Below, in pieces: positions 44,729 to 53,373 of a DNA stretch of 64,000 bases (positions within the stretch are counted from its first letter, which is position 1; each line of letters begins with the position of its first letter). A model generated the notes under the pieces. It saw only the letters and a program-made list of their open reading frames with translations, did not search any database and was not told the origin of the DNA. The translations under genes were made by a program, and so were the position numbers. This stretch comes from CAVQBP01 sp963710745 (GTDB lineage: Bacteria > Bacteroidota > Ignavibacteria > Ignavibacteriales > Ignavibacteriaceae): NCBI GenBank assembly GCA_963710745.1, contig CAVQBP010000024.1, forward strand, positions 620,001-684,000, written 5' to 3'.

Positions 44729-46585
44729 TTAATCCCGGAACTGCATTTCGTAGAATTTCCGGTAAAGACCGTCTACATCTTCTATCAACTCATCGTGTCT
44801 TCCCATTTGTATTATTTGTCCCCTGTCGAGTACTAAAATTCTGTTTGCATTTCTGATGGTGCTAAGCCTGTGCGCAATTACAAATGTAGTTCTGTTTTCC
44901 ATCATTCTTTCTATTGCTTCCTGGACTAATAATTCCGATTCATTATCCAGAGCGGAAGTTGCTTCATCAAAAATCATAATTTCAGGATTTTTGAGAATTG
45001 CCCGGGCAATGGAAAGACGCTGCCTTTGGCCGCCGGAAAGCTTTGTACCTCTTTCGCCAATAATAGTGTCATAACCCTGCGGCAGTTCCATAATAAAATT
45101 ATGTGCATTGGCAGTCTTTGCAGCCTGAATTATTATATCCATTGGAAACTCTCCCAGACCGTATGCAATATTATTTTTAATAGATTCATTAAAGAGATAC
45201 GTTTCCTGGGTTACAATTCCCATTAAACCCCTAAGACTTTCAATTGATATTTCTTTAATATCTGTTCTATCGATAATGATTCTGCCTCCGGTCGGATCAT
45301 AAAACCGCGGTATCAGATCCACAAGAGTAGATTTTCCACCGCCGCTCGGTCCAACTAAAGCAACAATTTCGCTTTTATTTAAATTAAAGCTGACATTTCT
45401 AAGAACCGGTTCAACAGAATCTTCATACTGGAAAGATACATTATCAAATACGAGTGAGTTCTTAAAACCATCAATTACTTTTGGATTATCTGCATTCTTT
45501 ATATTTGGTTTGGTATCCAGTATTTCAAATATCCTGTCACCGGCTGCACTTGATTCCTGGATTCTATTATTAACGCTGCTTAGTTCCTTTATTGGAGGCA
45601 TAAGCTGGAAAATTGCAAAAAGCAAACCCAAAAATTCACTTGCTTTAAGTGAATGCTGCTGAAGTACTAAAACTCCACCGTAATATATAATAACGACTCC
45701 GATAGCAACACTTAAAAATTCAGTTATAGGTGATGAAGTATTTCTAACCCGGACGATCTTCAGCATCAATTTAAAATAATTATGAGTTTCCTTTTTAAAT
45801 TTATTATTTTCGTAGTTTTCCATACCAAAAGCTTTTACAATCTTAACTCCCGATATAGTCTCCTGCAAAATGCTTGTTATATCTGCCATTTTAGCCTGAA
45901 CCAATGAACTTTGTTTTCTCAGCTTTATTCCAATCCAGCCTATTAATAAAGCCGATATCGGCATAACAACAAGTGAAAGCAAAGTCAGCTGCCAGCTTAT
46001 ACTTAAAGCGATCAAAAGAAAAACAATTATTGTTAAAGGCTCACGAATTAAGTTGAGGAATGCTGCAGTTATACTCGCCTGGATAATAACAACGTCATTT
46101 GTAAACCTTGAAATTAAGTTGCCAACCCGTTCTTTCTTAAAATAACTCATAGGCAGCTGGTGAAGATGTACATACGCCGTATCCCGCAGGTCTTTCATCG
46201 CTCCGTATTCAACATATGAGATCAGATATGCCTGCAGATAACCGAATATATTCTTACCGAGGAAAGCAAGTAAAACCATCAGACAGATCTTCAAGAGCGA
46301 ATCCATTTTATTGCCGCTAAAAACAAATTGATTAAAGGAGCTGGAAATATCATTCCCGATCTTTTGAATCCATTCGGGCAAAATATTTTTTGCTTTTTCA
46401 GCAGTTCCCGGCTGCTGTACTTGTTCTGTGTTTGTAGACTCCTGGAATAAAGTATCAAGCAGCGGTATAGTTAAATAAACCGAGGCGCCATTTAAAATAG
46501 CAAAAATAAAGGTACAAAGAATAGAAAGGACAAGGTGTTTCCAGTATGGTTTTACGAATTTTAATATTCTTAAATAAGTGTTCAT
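44729..46585 (-). CDS. msbA: MsbA-like ABC exporter (lipid flippase)
   Basis: A 618-residue half-transporter, with six membrane helices in the first 350 residues and an ABC ATPase after that. Walker A is GPSGGGKST (about 418-426), the signature is LSGGQRQRLSIARA, Walker B is IMIFDEATSALD, and the H-loop is VIAHRLSTI. It resembles MsbA, which flips lipid A-core. It is preceded by an LPS-type glycosyltransferase gene and followed at one base by an O-antigen ligase-like gene, which supports export of a glycolipid. Other glycolipids cannot be excluded. Confidence 0.88.
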   Translation of the reverse strand: MNTYLRILKFVKPYWKHLVLSILCTFIFAILNGASVYLTIPLLDTLFQESTNTEQVQQPGTAEKAKNILPEWIQKIGNDISSSFNQFVFSGNKMDSLLKICLMVLLAFLGKNIFGYLQAYLISYVEYGAMKDLRDTAYVHLHQLPMSYFKKERVGNLISRFTNDVVIIQASITAAFLNLIREPLTIIVFLLIALSISWQLTLLSLVVMPISALLIGWIGIKLRKQSSLVQAKMADITSILQETISGVKIVKAFGMENYENNKFKKETHNYFKLMLKIVRVRNTSSPITEFLSVAIGVVIIYYGGVLVLQQHSLKASEFLGLLFAIFQLMPPIKELSSVNNRIQESSAAGDRIFEILDTKPNIKNADNPKVIDGFKNSLVFDNVSFQYEDSVEPVLRNVSFNLNKSEIVALVGPSGGGKSTLVDLIPRFYDPTGGRIIIDRTDIKEISIESLRGLMGIVTQETYLFNESIKNNIAYGLGEFPMDIIIQAAKTANAHNFIMELPQGYDTIIGERGTKLSGGQRQRLSIARAILKNPEIMIFDEATSALDNESELLVQEAIERMMENRTTFVIAHRLSTIRNANRILVLDRGQIIQMGRHDELIEDVDGLYRKFYEMQFRD

Positions 46586-46649
46586 TTATTAATAAGTCAA
46601 AAGTCAAATAAAAAAAAAATCAAAGGTCAAAAATATAATAAGAAAAAAA

Positions 46650-47396
46650 TCAATTCTTTTTAAAGTTCTGATATTCCCATATTTTCATATAAGTAAGCAA
46701 GGTAGTTATGGAATTAAATAAAGAAATCATTAATCCATGTATTCCATCTTTATAACCTTTAAGAGAAAAATAATATCTCAAAAATGCCGATATACCATGG
46801 GAAATAATTGTACCGCTTGTAACCTTTTTCTTATTCATGTATACTTCTAAAGCCTGAAGTGATGAATAATTATTAATTTTGGAAAAACTTTTTTCAATTG
46901 ACATGAATGTATAATGGATGAGCGGATTTTTCAAATAACCGGTTCTTCCATTTACAGCAAATCCTTCATGTATTAATTTTTCCGTAACCTCAGCTTTAGA
47001 TTTTCTAAATAATCTTAGCTGAAAATCTTTCTCCCAGCCGCAGGTAGTTATTTTTTTATTAAGGAAGTAATTTTCACGCGGAATAAAATAACCGTCAGAA
47101 TTGAATTCCAGGTCCTGTATTTCGCTATGTAATTTTTCCGACACTCTTTCATCAGCATCCAGATTTAGAACCATTTCATTTGAAGTAAGGCTGAGCGCAT
47201 ATCTTTTTTGTCTTGCAAAACCTTCCCATTCTTTTACAAAGATTTTACTTGTAAAATTTTTTGCTATCTCTATTGTTCTGTCTTTACTTTTTGAATCTAC
47301 AATTATAATTTCATCTGCCCATTCTATACTTTTTAGACAATCTTCAATATTTCCTTCTTCGTTCTTAGTTATAATAATTACAGATATTTTTTCCAT
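46650..47396 (-). CDS. Glycosyltransferase family 2 (LPS core WaaE/KdtX-like)
   Basis: A 248-residue GT2 enzyme with a GT-A fold. ISVIIITKNEEGNIEDCLKSIEWADEIIIVDSKSKD at the N-terminus and NLDADERVSEKL (metal-binding DxD as DAD) are characteristic of the WaaE/KdtX group, which adds sugars to LPS inner core. A hydrophobic stretch near the C-terminus (GISAFLRYYFSLKGY) is typical. It lies 64 bases upstream of the MsbA-like gene. A low-complexity AT repeat with TCAAAAGTCAAA words occupies 46590-46640 between them. Confidence 0.86.
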   Translation of the reverse strand: MEKISVIIITKNEEGNIEDCLKSIEWADEIIIVDSKSKDRTIEIAKNFTSKIFVKEWEGFARQKRYALSLTSNEMVLNLDADERVSEKLHSEIQDLEFNSDGYFIPRENYFLNKKITTCGWEKDFQLRLFRKSKAEVTEKLIHEGFAVNGRTGYLKNPLIHYTFMSIEKSFSKINNYSSLQALEVYMNKKKVTSGTIISHGISAFLRYYFSLKGYKDGIHGLMISLFNSITTLLTYMKIWEYQNFKKN

Positions 47397-47427
47397 AAAA
47401 GATTGTTAATTGTAAGGAAGTAAAATA

Positions 47428-48474
47428 TTAAAAATTATAACCGGAAAACCGGGGAATATTCTGCAGCCCGCAGCCGCCGCGTACATATATTTTTTTAATC
47501 ATTTCCAAATTTATAAAATTATATATATTTATGTGCGAATTGCTGTTAAATCCGTCATCAAATATTACCCAATTATTAATTACAAAGAAATTTTTAATCC
47601 CGTTTCCTTCAAATAATTTTATTATTCTTTTATTTTCTAAAGAATAAATGAATAATTTTGAAGTGCTTGAATCAGGATTGGCTAATTTGCCGCCTGAGTT
47701 ATTAAATAATGAGATCGTTGAAAAGATAAGAGTCTTCATATCTTTTGACCAGCAGATTTCATTTAGTTTTTGGTCAATAGTAGTTATTAATGCGGTATCA
47801 TTATTTTCGGTATTAACTAAAAATATGGAAGTTAAATTCCCTGAAGCTGTAAATATTTTGTAATTCTGTTTAACGGTATCCTGATCTAGTTTTCCCGGCT
47901 TCGGGTATCCTTCCTTAATTATATTATAAGTTTTTATTTCGTCAAGTATTTTTTGTCCTGTTATATCAAAGATGACATTTCTCTCATGAACAAAATGAGG
48001 ATTTCTTTTATCAATATAATTTAAGCTTATTTTAAAGCTGTCTTTTGTATCCCAGCCAGTAAAAACCTGAATACCGCTGCCGATTTTTTCAAGAAATTTA
48101 ACTTTACCAGTATTAGTATTAATCAAATAAATTTTTACGTCTTCAATAAAAGGCAAAACTCCTCTTCTGCCTGAACCCCTGACAGTAATGAAAAAAGCAC
48201 TCTTTCTGTCTTCAGAATAATATAATTTCACTACCTTTTCATATCTTTTATACCAAACGACTGAATATTCTTCTTTGTTTACATCATACTTATAAATACC
48301 GGGATTTTCATCAACCATTCCAACAAATAAAAATTGATCAAATTCCTCACCCGCAATTTGTGCGTTTGAAAAACTTTTATTATCAGAACTCGCTTTTTTT
48401 TCAACATCAGGATTGTTGTTGCAGCTACTGATAAAAAGAAGAAATAAGATGATCAGATATTTATAATCAAACAT
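47428..48474 (-). CDS. Lipoprotein, possible propeller-like protein, unknown function
   Basis: A 348-residue lipoprotein with a signal ending ISSC (Cys18), then an Asn/Asp/Lys-rich linker. The mature body has repeated short strands with Asp/Gly turns, such as VDENPGIYKYDVNKEEYSVVW and WSKDMKTLIFSTI (near 53-74 and 243-255), resembling a TolB-like propeller, but no named domain is certain. The last nine residues overlap nothing; at the 5' side its start overlaps the site-2 protease gene stop by eight bases. Membrane location by lipid anchor. Function unknown. Confidence 0.65.
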   Translation of the reverse strand: MFDYKYLIILFLLFISSCNNNPDVEKKASSDNKSFSNAQIAGEEFDQFLFVGMVDENPGIYKYDVNKEEYSVVWYKRYEKVVKLYYSEDRKSAFFITVRGSGRRGVLPFIEDVKIYLINTNTGKVKFLEKIGSGIQVFTGWDTKDSFKISLNYIDKRNPHFVHERNVIFDITGQKILDEIKTYNIIKEGYPKPGKLDQDTVKQNYKIFTASGNLTSIFLVNTENNDTALITTIDQKLNEICWSKDMKTLIFSTISLFNNSGGKLANPDSSTSKLFIYSLENKRIIKLFEGNGIKNFFVINNWVIFDDGFNSNSHINIYNFINLEMIKKIYVRGGCGLQNIPRFSGYNF

Positions 48475-49126
48475 TATTTAAACCGGCAACACTTAAGAAC
48501 AGATTCAGGATTAAATTTATAAATCTCATAAAATATCCCCAGAGGGGACTATATATTAAAACCAGGAGAATTATTGAGCCATATAATCCTAAATTTAATA
48601 AAGACCCGGTAATTTTATTGGGGTATAAATCAAACAGAATATGTGAGCCGTCAAGCGGAGGAATTGGTAAAAGATTAAAAGCAAAAAGGAAAATATTAAA
48701 AAATACTCCGTACCAGAATATATTAACTACATAATCTTTAACACCAAAATTGAGGTTTAAAACTATCAGGAAACCAATATAAAATATAACCGCTAAGATA
48801 AAATTTGATAAAGGACCTGCAAAAGATACTATTGCATCATCACGAAACCGGTTCTTAAAATTGCTCCTGTTAACCGGGACAGGTTTAGCCCAGCCGATTA
48901 ATGCAAAACCGGATGCAAATGAAGCTAACGGCATAATTACTGTCCCGACAAGATCGGCATGTTTTATAGGATTGAAAGTAAGTCTTCCCATTTTTCGTGC
49001 AGTATCATCACCAAACTTTGAAGCCGAAAATGCATGAGCAAATTCATGTATAGTTATTGAGATAAAAAACATTGGTAAAAAAAGAATAAATGAAATCAGC
49101 TTCTGGCTTATTTGTATATCGGGCAA
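48467..49126 (-). CDS. Site-2 protease family (M50) membrane metallopeptidase
   Basis: A 219-residue polytopic membrane zinc peptidase of the compact M50 type (YwhC/SpoIVFB-like, without a PDZ domain). HEFAH near residues 27-31 has the HExxH zinc motif in a membrane helix, and NLLPIPPLDGSHIL near 158-171 supplies the third ligand (Asp). Four to five hydrophobic segments are visible. Such proteases cut within membrane helices, but the substrate is unknown. Its stop overlaps the start of the lipoprotein gene by eight bases, and the xerD fragment is two bases upstream, so the genes are probably co-transcribed. Confidence 0.88.
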   Translation of the reverse strand: MPDIQISQKLISFILFLPMFFISITIHEFAHAFSASKFGDDTARKMGRLTFNPIKHADLVGTVIMPLASFASGFALIGWAKPVPVNRSNFKNRFRDDAIVSFAGPLSNFILAVIFYIGFLIVLNLNFGVKDYVVNIFWYGVFFNIFLFAFNLLPIPPLDGSHILFDLYPNKITGSLLNLGLYGSIILLVLIYSPLWGYFMRFINLILNLFLSVAGLNNV

Positions 49127-49128
49127 AA

Positions 49129-49737
49129 TTATCCTCTCGGGTGAAATTGTTTATGTTCCTGTTTAATATATTCCCTATCGATATGAGTATAAATTTGTGT
49201 TGTGGAAATATCCGCGTGGCCGAGCATTTCCTGTACAGCTCTCAAATCCGCACCGCCTTCAAGTAAATGCGTTGCAAATGAATGGCGAAATGTATGCGGA
49301 TGAACTTCTTTTTGTATCTCAGCTTCTTTTGCATATTTATTTACTATTTTCCAGATTCCCATTCGCGACAGTTTTGAACCCCGGCTATTTAAATAGAGAT
49401 AGTTCTCACTTTTAATTCCTTTTATTAATAATGGTCTGCTTTGTTTAATATATTTCTCCGTCCAATCCATTGCACTTTGTCCTATCGGAACTAATCTCTC
49501 TTTAGATCCTTTTCCGAATACACGGATTATTTCTTCATTAAAGTAGAGGGAAGATAACTTAAGATTAATTAATTCCGAAACTCTCAGCCCACATGCATAA
49601 AAAACCTCCAGTAAAGATTTATCCCTTAATCCGAATTTTTCGTTAATATCAGGTTTAGATAATAATTTATCAACCTCCTCAACTGTCAAAACAGACGGAA
49701 GGTTTTTGGAAAGTTTCGGTGCAGCCAATTTTTCCAT
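49129..49737 (-). CDS. xerD: Tyrosine recombinase XerD, C-terminal catalytic fragment (frameshifted gene)
   Basis: 202 residues covering the catalytic domain of a XerC/XerD-type recombinase. The catalytic set is complete: Arg in ACGLRVSEL, Lys in GKGSKERL, His-x-x-Arg in HTFRHSF, His in GHADIST, and nucleophile Tyr in TQIYTH. The start Met (MEKLAAP) is not a real beginning. The same frame continues upstream through NHYITANP, typical XerD linker. The N-terminal domain is in another frame at 49749-50018. One additional T in the T5 run at 49782-49778 would join both halves. The intact catalytic residues suggest either recent mutation, frameshift rescue or a sequence error rather than long decay. 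Confidence 0.85.
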   Translation of the reverse strand: MEKLAAPKLSKNLPSVLTVEEVDKLLSKPDINEKFGLRDKSLLEVFYACGLRVSELINLKLSSLYFNEEIIRVFGKGSKERLVPIGQSAMDWTEKYIKQSRPLLIKGIKSENYLYLNSRGSKLSRMGIWKIVNKYAKEAEIQKEVHPHTFRHSFATHLLEGGADLRAVQEMLGHADISTTQIYTHIDREYIKQEHKQFHPRG

Positions 49738-49748
49738 CGGATTTGCAG

Positions 49749-50018
49749 TTATATAATGATTTTTAAAAAGATAGCTGAAAAATCCTTTAAAGATGAAAAA
49801 TATCTTGCGGAAGAAGTGCTGGTTAAACCGATATCTTTAAGAGAATTAAAAAATTTCCGGATATGATCAGCTTTTATTTCAGAAGGATCGTTTATTTTAT
49901 ATTCAGATATAAATTTAAAAAAAGTTAAAAGATCATTTTTATATGATGATATAGTATTATCGGAAAGGTTCTTTTCTAGCTTTAAAATGGTAAGATATTC
50001 ATTAATAAAAACATTCAT
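49749..50018 (-). CDS. xerD: Tyrosine recombinase XerD, N-terminal fragment (frameshifted gene)
   Basis: 89 residues holding the SAM-like core-binding domain of XerD: FINEYLTILKLEKNLSDNTISSYKNDL, then IRKFFNSL and STSSARYFSSLKDF (near residues 5-85). It runs into a wrong-frame tail (SAIFLKIII) and a stop. If the ribosome slipped back one base at TTT in GAT TTT TCA, reading would give DFFSYLFKNHY and continue into the catalytic fragment. The recombinase resolves chromosome dimers at dif with XerC. It is a chromosomal housekeeping gene, not an integrase of a mobile element. Confidence 0.85.
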   Translation of the reverse strand: MNVFINEYLTILKLEKNLSDNTISSYKNDLLTFFKFISEYKINDPSEIKADHIRKFFNSLKDIGLTSTSSARYFSSLKDFSAIFLKIII

Positions 50019-50204
50019 ATGTCAAATCTAAAAAGATCATTTTAAAAAATTTCTGATTTGATTTTAAGCTAAATTAACATGATATCTATAACAAATCTGT
50101 CTTTTTTGAGCAGACTCATTCATAAAAAAATATTTTTCAAAAATCCAGATATAAGCTTTGAGAGTAATGGAGATGAACTTCGGAAATCTTAAGGACATCC
50201 CCGT

Positions 50205-52415
50205 TCATTTTTTTTCGGTTTCTTCATCGATCCCTTTTTCCATTTCATCCTGTTTAGGATATCTTATTCTCCGGTGATGCTGACCGACTAAAATACTAAT
50301 AAAAGATTCCTTAATTTTGGTTATATCACTGAAAGTTAAAGGAGATTCATCCAATTGTCTGTCATCAATTCTTTGTTTAATGATCTTATCTATCAAATTT
50401 TCAACTTTAACCGGGTCCGGCTCTTCAATCGCTCTGACTGCAGATTCACAGCCGTCTGCAAGCATAACAATTGCAGTCTCTTTTGAATTTGGTTTGGGTC
50501 CCGGATACTGATATTCTTTTACATCGACTTTTTCTTCACCATAACGATCCTTAGCCTTTTCATAAAAGAATGTCATTATATTAGTTCCATGATGCATCGG
50601 AATAAAATCTATTATTTCTTTCGGAAGATTATTTTCTTTTGCAAGTTCAACACCTTCTTTAACATGCCGGCTGATAAGCTCAACGCTTTCTTCAGGAGTC
50701 AGGTTTTCATGAATATTCTGATTATTAAGCTGGTTCTCAACAAAATTTTTGGGAGTAATTGTTTTACCAATATCATGATAATAAGCACCAACCCTGGCCA
50801 GGAGCGGGTTTGCTCCAATCCTTTCAGCAGCCGCTTCCGCAAGAGTTCCCATTGTCATCGAATGGTTGAACGTCCCTGGTGCTATCCTTGCAAGGTCCCG
50901 CAAAAGCGGTCTGTCAAAATTGGATAATTCAAGCAATGTAAGATCGGTAGTTATTTTGAAAAACCTTTCAAAAAATATTAATAAGCCGTAAGTTAAAACC
51001 GGGCTAATTAAAGAATTTGAACCGGCAAATGCAAATTCTACCAGCAGGTTTTCAAATGAAGCAAAACGCTCAAACCCGAATGCAAGAACAGATACAGAAT
51101 ATCCGAGCAAAATAAAAGAAAAAGACCTGAATATCTGCGAACGGTTTTTTATATCTCTTACAGTATAAACAGCTAAACCGCCGGCAAAAATATTCATCGC
51201 AGTAAATGAATACTCATTCCCTCTTAAAGCTCCTGAAATTAGTGCAAGAATTACCGTAGAATAAAATCCAACTCTCGAATCAAAAATAATTGTTATAAGC
51301 ATAGAAGCTGCCGGTAAGACAATTAAAAGCTGAAGTGGAGAAGGAGCTGTTATCTGATTTATTAAGTAAGTAATAAATGAAATGAATATAAAAATAATTG
51401 ATATAAGAATTATCTTCTGGTTGTTGTAAAATACCTTTTTCCTGAAAAGGTACAGATAAATTGAAAAAAGAGAGATTAAAAAAGCAATGTGTAAAAATTT
51501 TCCGAGAAATTGAAGCAGATATCCTTCGTTTCCTATTTTCTCTCCTTTTGCCTGTTTGTATGAATCAATTTTTAATTTGGCTTCTTTGGTTATGCGATCA
51601 TGCTTTCCTATAATTCTTTCATTTTCAGTAACTATGCCGGAATACTTGGAAACATTTTTTTCCGCCTGATCAATTTCTTCCTTAGTTAAATTCTGGCTGA
51701 AAATAATATTTGGTTCTATAAAATGATTCGCATACTCTATCAACGCTTTTTCAATATCTGCGGAAAAATTCCAGTTCTTAATTTCCTCTGCAACCTCTTT
51801 TTTTGCATCAGCAAGACCCAAAAATTTATCTACCGGCTCTATCCTGTCAATATTCCCCACCCTGACAGCAATACTATCTTTGGAAATTTCTTTTAGACTC
51901 TCATTTAAAATTCCTGTTTTATAAATATTACTTATTACATTATCCACAATGGAAAATAATCTCTTAATACTCTGGTTTTCTTTGGCAAGCATACTTCTTT
52001 CCTGCCGCCGGAGGTTCTCGAAAGTATTAAACGAAGAAGCTGTTAAAAAAGTAGGATTTATATTCTGATTTTCACCTGATTTTAAACTGCTGTCAATCAT
52101 CTTTAACAAATAATTATCGTAATTCTTCAATGAGTCAAATATGCTCTTGACATTATCTTCATTTTTCATAAAGACGGGGTAAACACTGGATGCAGCAACC
52201 TTCAATTCAGCTTTATATACTTCAGGGTCTTTATAAACAGGAAAGCTAAAAGGCGCTATCAAATCATCATTCATCCAGATTGAACCGACAGAAACTTCGG
52301 ATTCAATAGATTCACCTTTAGGAAACATGAGAACAATTAAAACAATTGTTACTAAAGCAATAATGATCTTTACTTTATTACTATTCTGTAATTTACTTCC
52401 TTCCAGTTCGGACAT
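50205..52415 (-). CDS. PgpH-type 7TM HD-domain phosphodiesterase
   Basis: A 736-residue membrane protein with the architecture of PgpH. One helix lies near the N-terminus (KIIIALVTIVLIVLMF). A large extracytoplasmic 7TMR-HDED domain follows (about 45-300). Seven transmembrane helices come next (about 305-475). A cytoplasmic HD domain then has FNHSMTMGTLAEAAAERIGAN and YYHDIGKT (the HDIG motif, near 545-553). Characterised PgpH proteins hydrolyse cyclic di-AMP to pApA. The acting metal residues are in place. It precedes a HAD phosphatase gene only in map order: the HAD gene starts upstream, ending three bases before this start, so they are co-transcribed. Confidence 0.92.
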   Translation of the reverse strand: MSELEGSKLQNSNKVKIIIALVTIVLIVLMFPKGESIESEVSVGSIWMNDDLIAPFSFPVYKDPEVYKAELKVAASSVYPVFMKNEDNVKSIFDSLKNYDNYLLKMIDSSLKSGENQNINPTFLTASSFNTFENLRRQERSMLAKENQSIKRLFSIVDNVISNIYKTGILNESLKEISKDSIAVRVGNIDRIEPVDKFLGLADAKKEVAEEIKNWNFSADIEKALIEYANHFIEPNIIFSQNLTKEEIDQAEKNVSKYSGIVTENERIIGKHDRITKEAKLKIDSYKQAKGEKIGNEGYLLQFLGKFLHIAFLISLFSIYLYLFRKKVFYNNQKIILISIIFIFISFITYLINQITAPSPLQLLIVLPAASMLITIIFDSRVGFYSTVILALISGALRGNEYSFTAMNIFAGGLAVYTVRDIKNRSQIFRSFSFILLGYSVSVLAFGFERFASFENLLVEFAFAGSNSLISPVLTYGLLIFFERFFKITTDLTLLELSNFDRPLLRDLARIAPGTFNHSMTMGTLAEAAAERIGANPLLARVGAYYHDIGKTITPKNFVENQLNNQNIHENLTPEESVELISRHVKEGVELAKENNLPKEIIDFIPMHHGTNIMTFFYEKAKDRYGEEKVDVKEYQYPGPKPNSKETAIVMLADGCESAVRAIEEPDPVKVENLIDKIIKQRIDDRQLDESPLTFSDITKIKESFISILVGQHHRRIRYPKQDEMEKGIDEETEKK

Positions 52416-52418
52416 CAG

Positions 52419-53261
52419 TTAACCTCTTTTTGCTTTTAAAAGCTTTTCAAGAAACTCCGCAGTTCCATCTTCATTATTACTTTTCTCGGTAATCAGATCC
52501 GACATTCTTTTTATCTCCGGGACTGCATTGGCTAAAGCAACTTTATAGGCTTTGGTTTTGAATAAACTGATGTCGTTATACCAATCACCTATTACTGCAG
52601 CTTCATTTGGTTTTAATTTTAAGTACTTCAGCAGTCTCAGCATCCCGCTTCCTTTTGAAGCATTTTTCTTTCTGATTTCAACATAATAAATATTATCATG
52701 ACGATGTGACTTAAAATATGAAGATTTAAGACCAAATGAATACGGGAAAGACATTCTTTCCCATATGTATTTCATAAAATTTTTATTATCACCGGCAATT
52801 GATATTTCCAAAGTTTTGTCAAAATAGTCGTCATAAGTATCTACTTGTTCATATCTGGCTCCGAATTTTTCCATTAACTGGGTAATAATATAGTTCTCTT
52901 CAGTATAATAAATCGCATCAGCATGGCATAATGCAATATTTAATGTATACTGTTTAACATAATCCAGGGCTTTCTTTACATGTTTTTTTTTCACGAATGA
53001 TTCAAATAAAGTTTTTCCTTCGGGATAGCTTTTTATCAAAGAACCATCAAGTGACACCAAAGGAACTTTAAGCCCAAGATCTTCAGCCATATATGTTATT
53101 GCAGAATGCAGTCTTCCCGTAGCAAACGTAAAACGAACATCGTACTCTTTTAATTTTCTAATAAGTGTCCTGGTATCTTCTCCAATAGTTCCGTTATCTG
53201 CTAATAAAGTGCCGTCTAAATCAAAAACTACTATTTTTATTTTTTTAAGAACATTAGTCAT
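52419..53261 (-). CDS. HAD-superfamily hydrolase, Cof type (IIB)
   Basis: A 280-residue phosphatase of the Cof subfamily. VVFDLDGTLL (Asp14 and Asp16) is motif I, FATGR is motif II, a basic KKKHVKKAL stretch follows, and GDWYNDISLF holds motif IV with two Asp residues (here GDWYND in place of GDxxND). Between motifs II and III is the type IIB cap. The substrate is not predictable; members act on sugar phosphates, pyridoxal phosphate or other metabolites. It lies three bases upstream of the PgpH gene, so a link to nucleotide signalling is possible but unproven. Confidence 0.9.
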   Translation of the reverse strand: MTNVLKKIKIVVFDLDGTLLADNGTIGEDTRTLIRKLKEYDVRFTFATGRLHSAITYMAEDLGLKVPLVSLDGSLIKSYPEGKTLFESFVKKKHVKKALDYVKQYTLNIALCHADAIYYTEENYIITQLMEKFGARYEQVDTYDDYFDKTLEISIAGDNKNFMKYIWERMSFPYSFGLKSSYFKSHRHDNIYYVEIRKKNASKGSGMLRLLKYLKLKPNEAAVIGDWYNDISLFKTKAYKVALANAVPEIKRMSDLITEKSNNEDGTAEFLEKLLKAKRG

Positions 53262-53373
53262 AGAACTTATAGCCGCCTCATTATATCTAAATAGAGAATA
53301 ATATAATATGATCTAAAATACAGTCAAATTTTTAGTTTACAAATTTTTGAATGGAAAAAATTCCTGCAGAAAT

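Noticed and set aside
49129..50018. Mobile-element integrase
   Set aside because: Both fragments fit chromosomal XerD, with no attachment repeats, phage genes or tRNA nearby.
50173..50218. ATGAAC/GTTCAT hairpin with T8 on the plus strand, like a terminator
   Set aside because: No plus-strand gene ends here. The T run is the Lys-Lys coding end of the PgpH gene on the minus strand, and on that strand no T run follows the stem.
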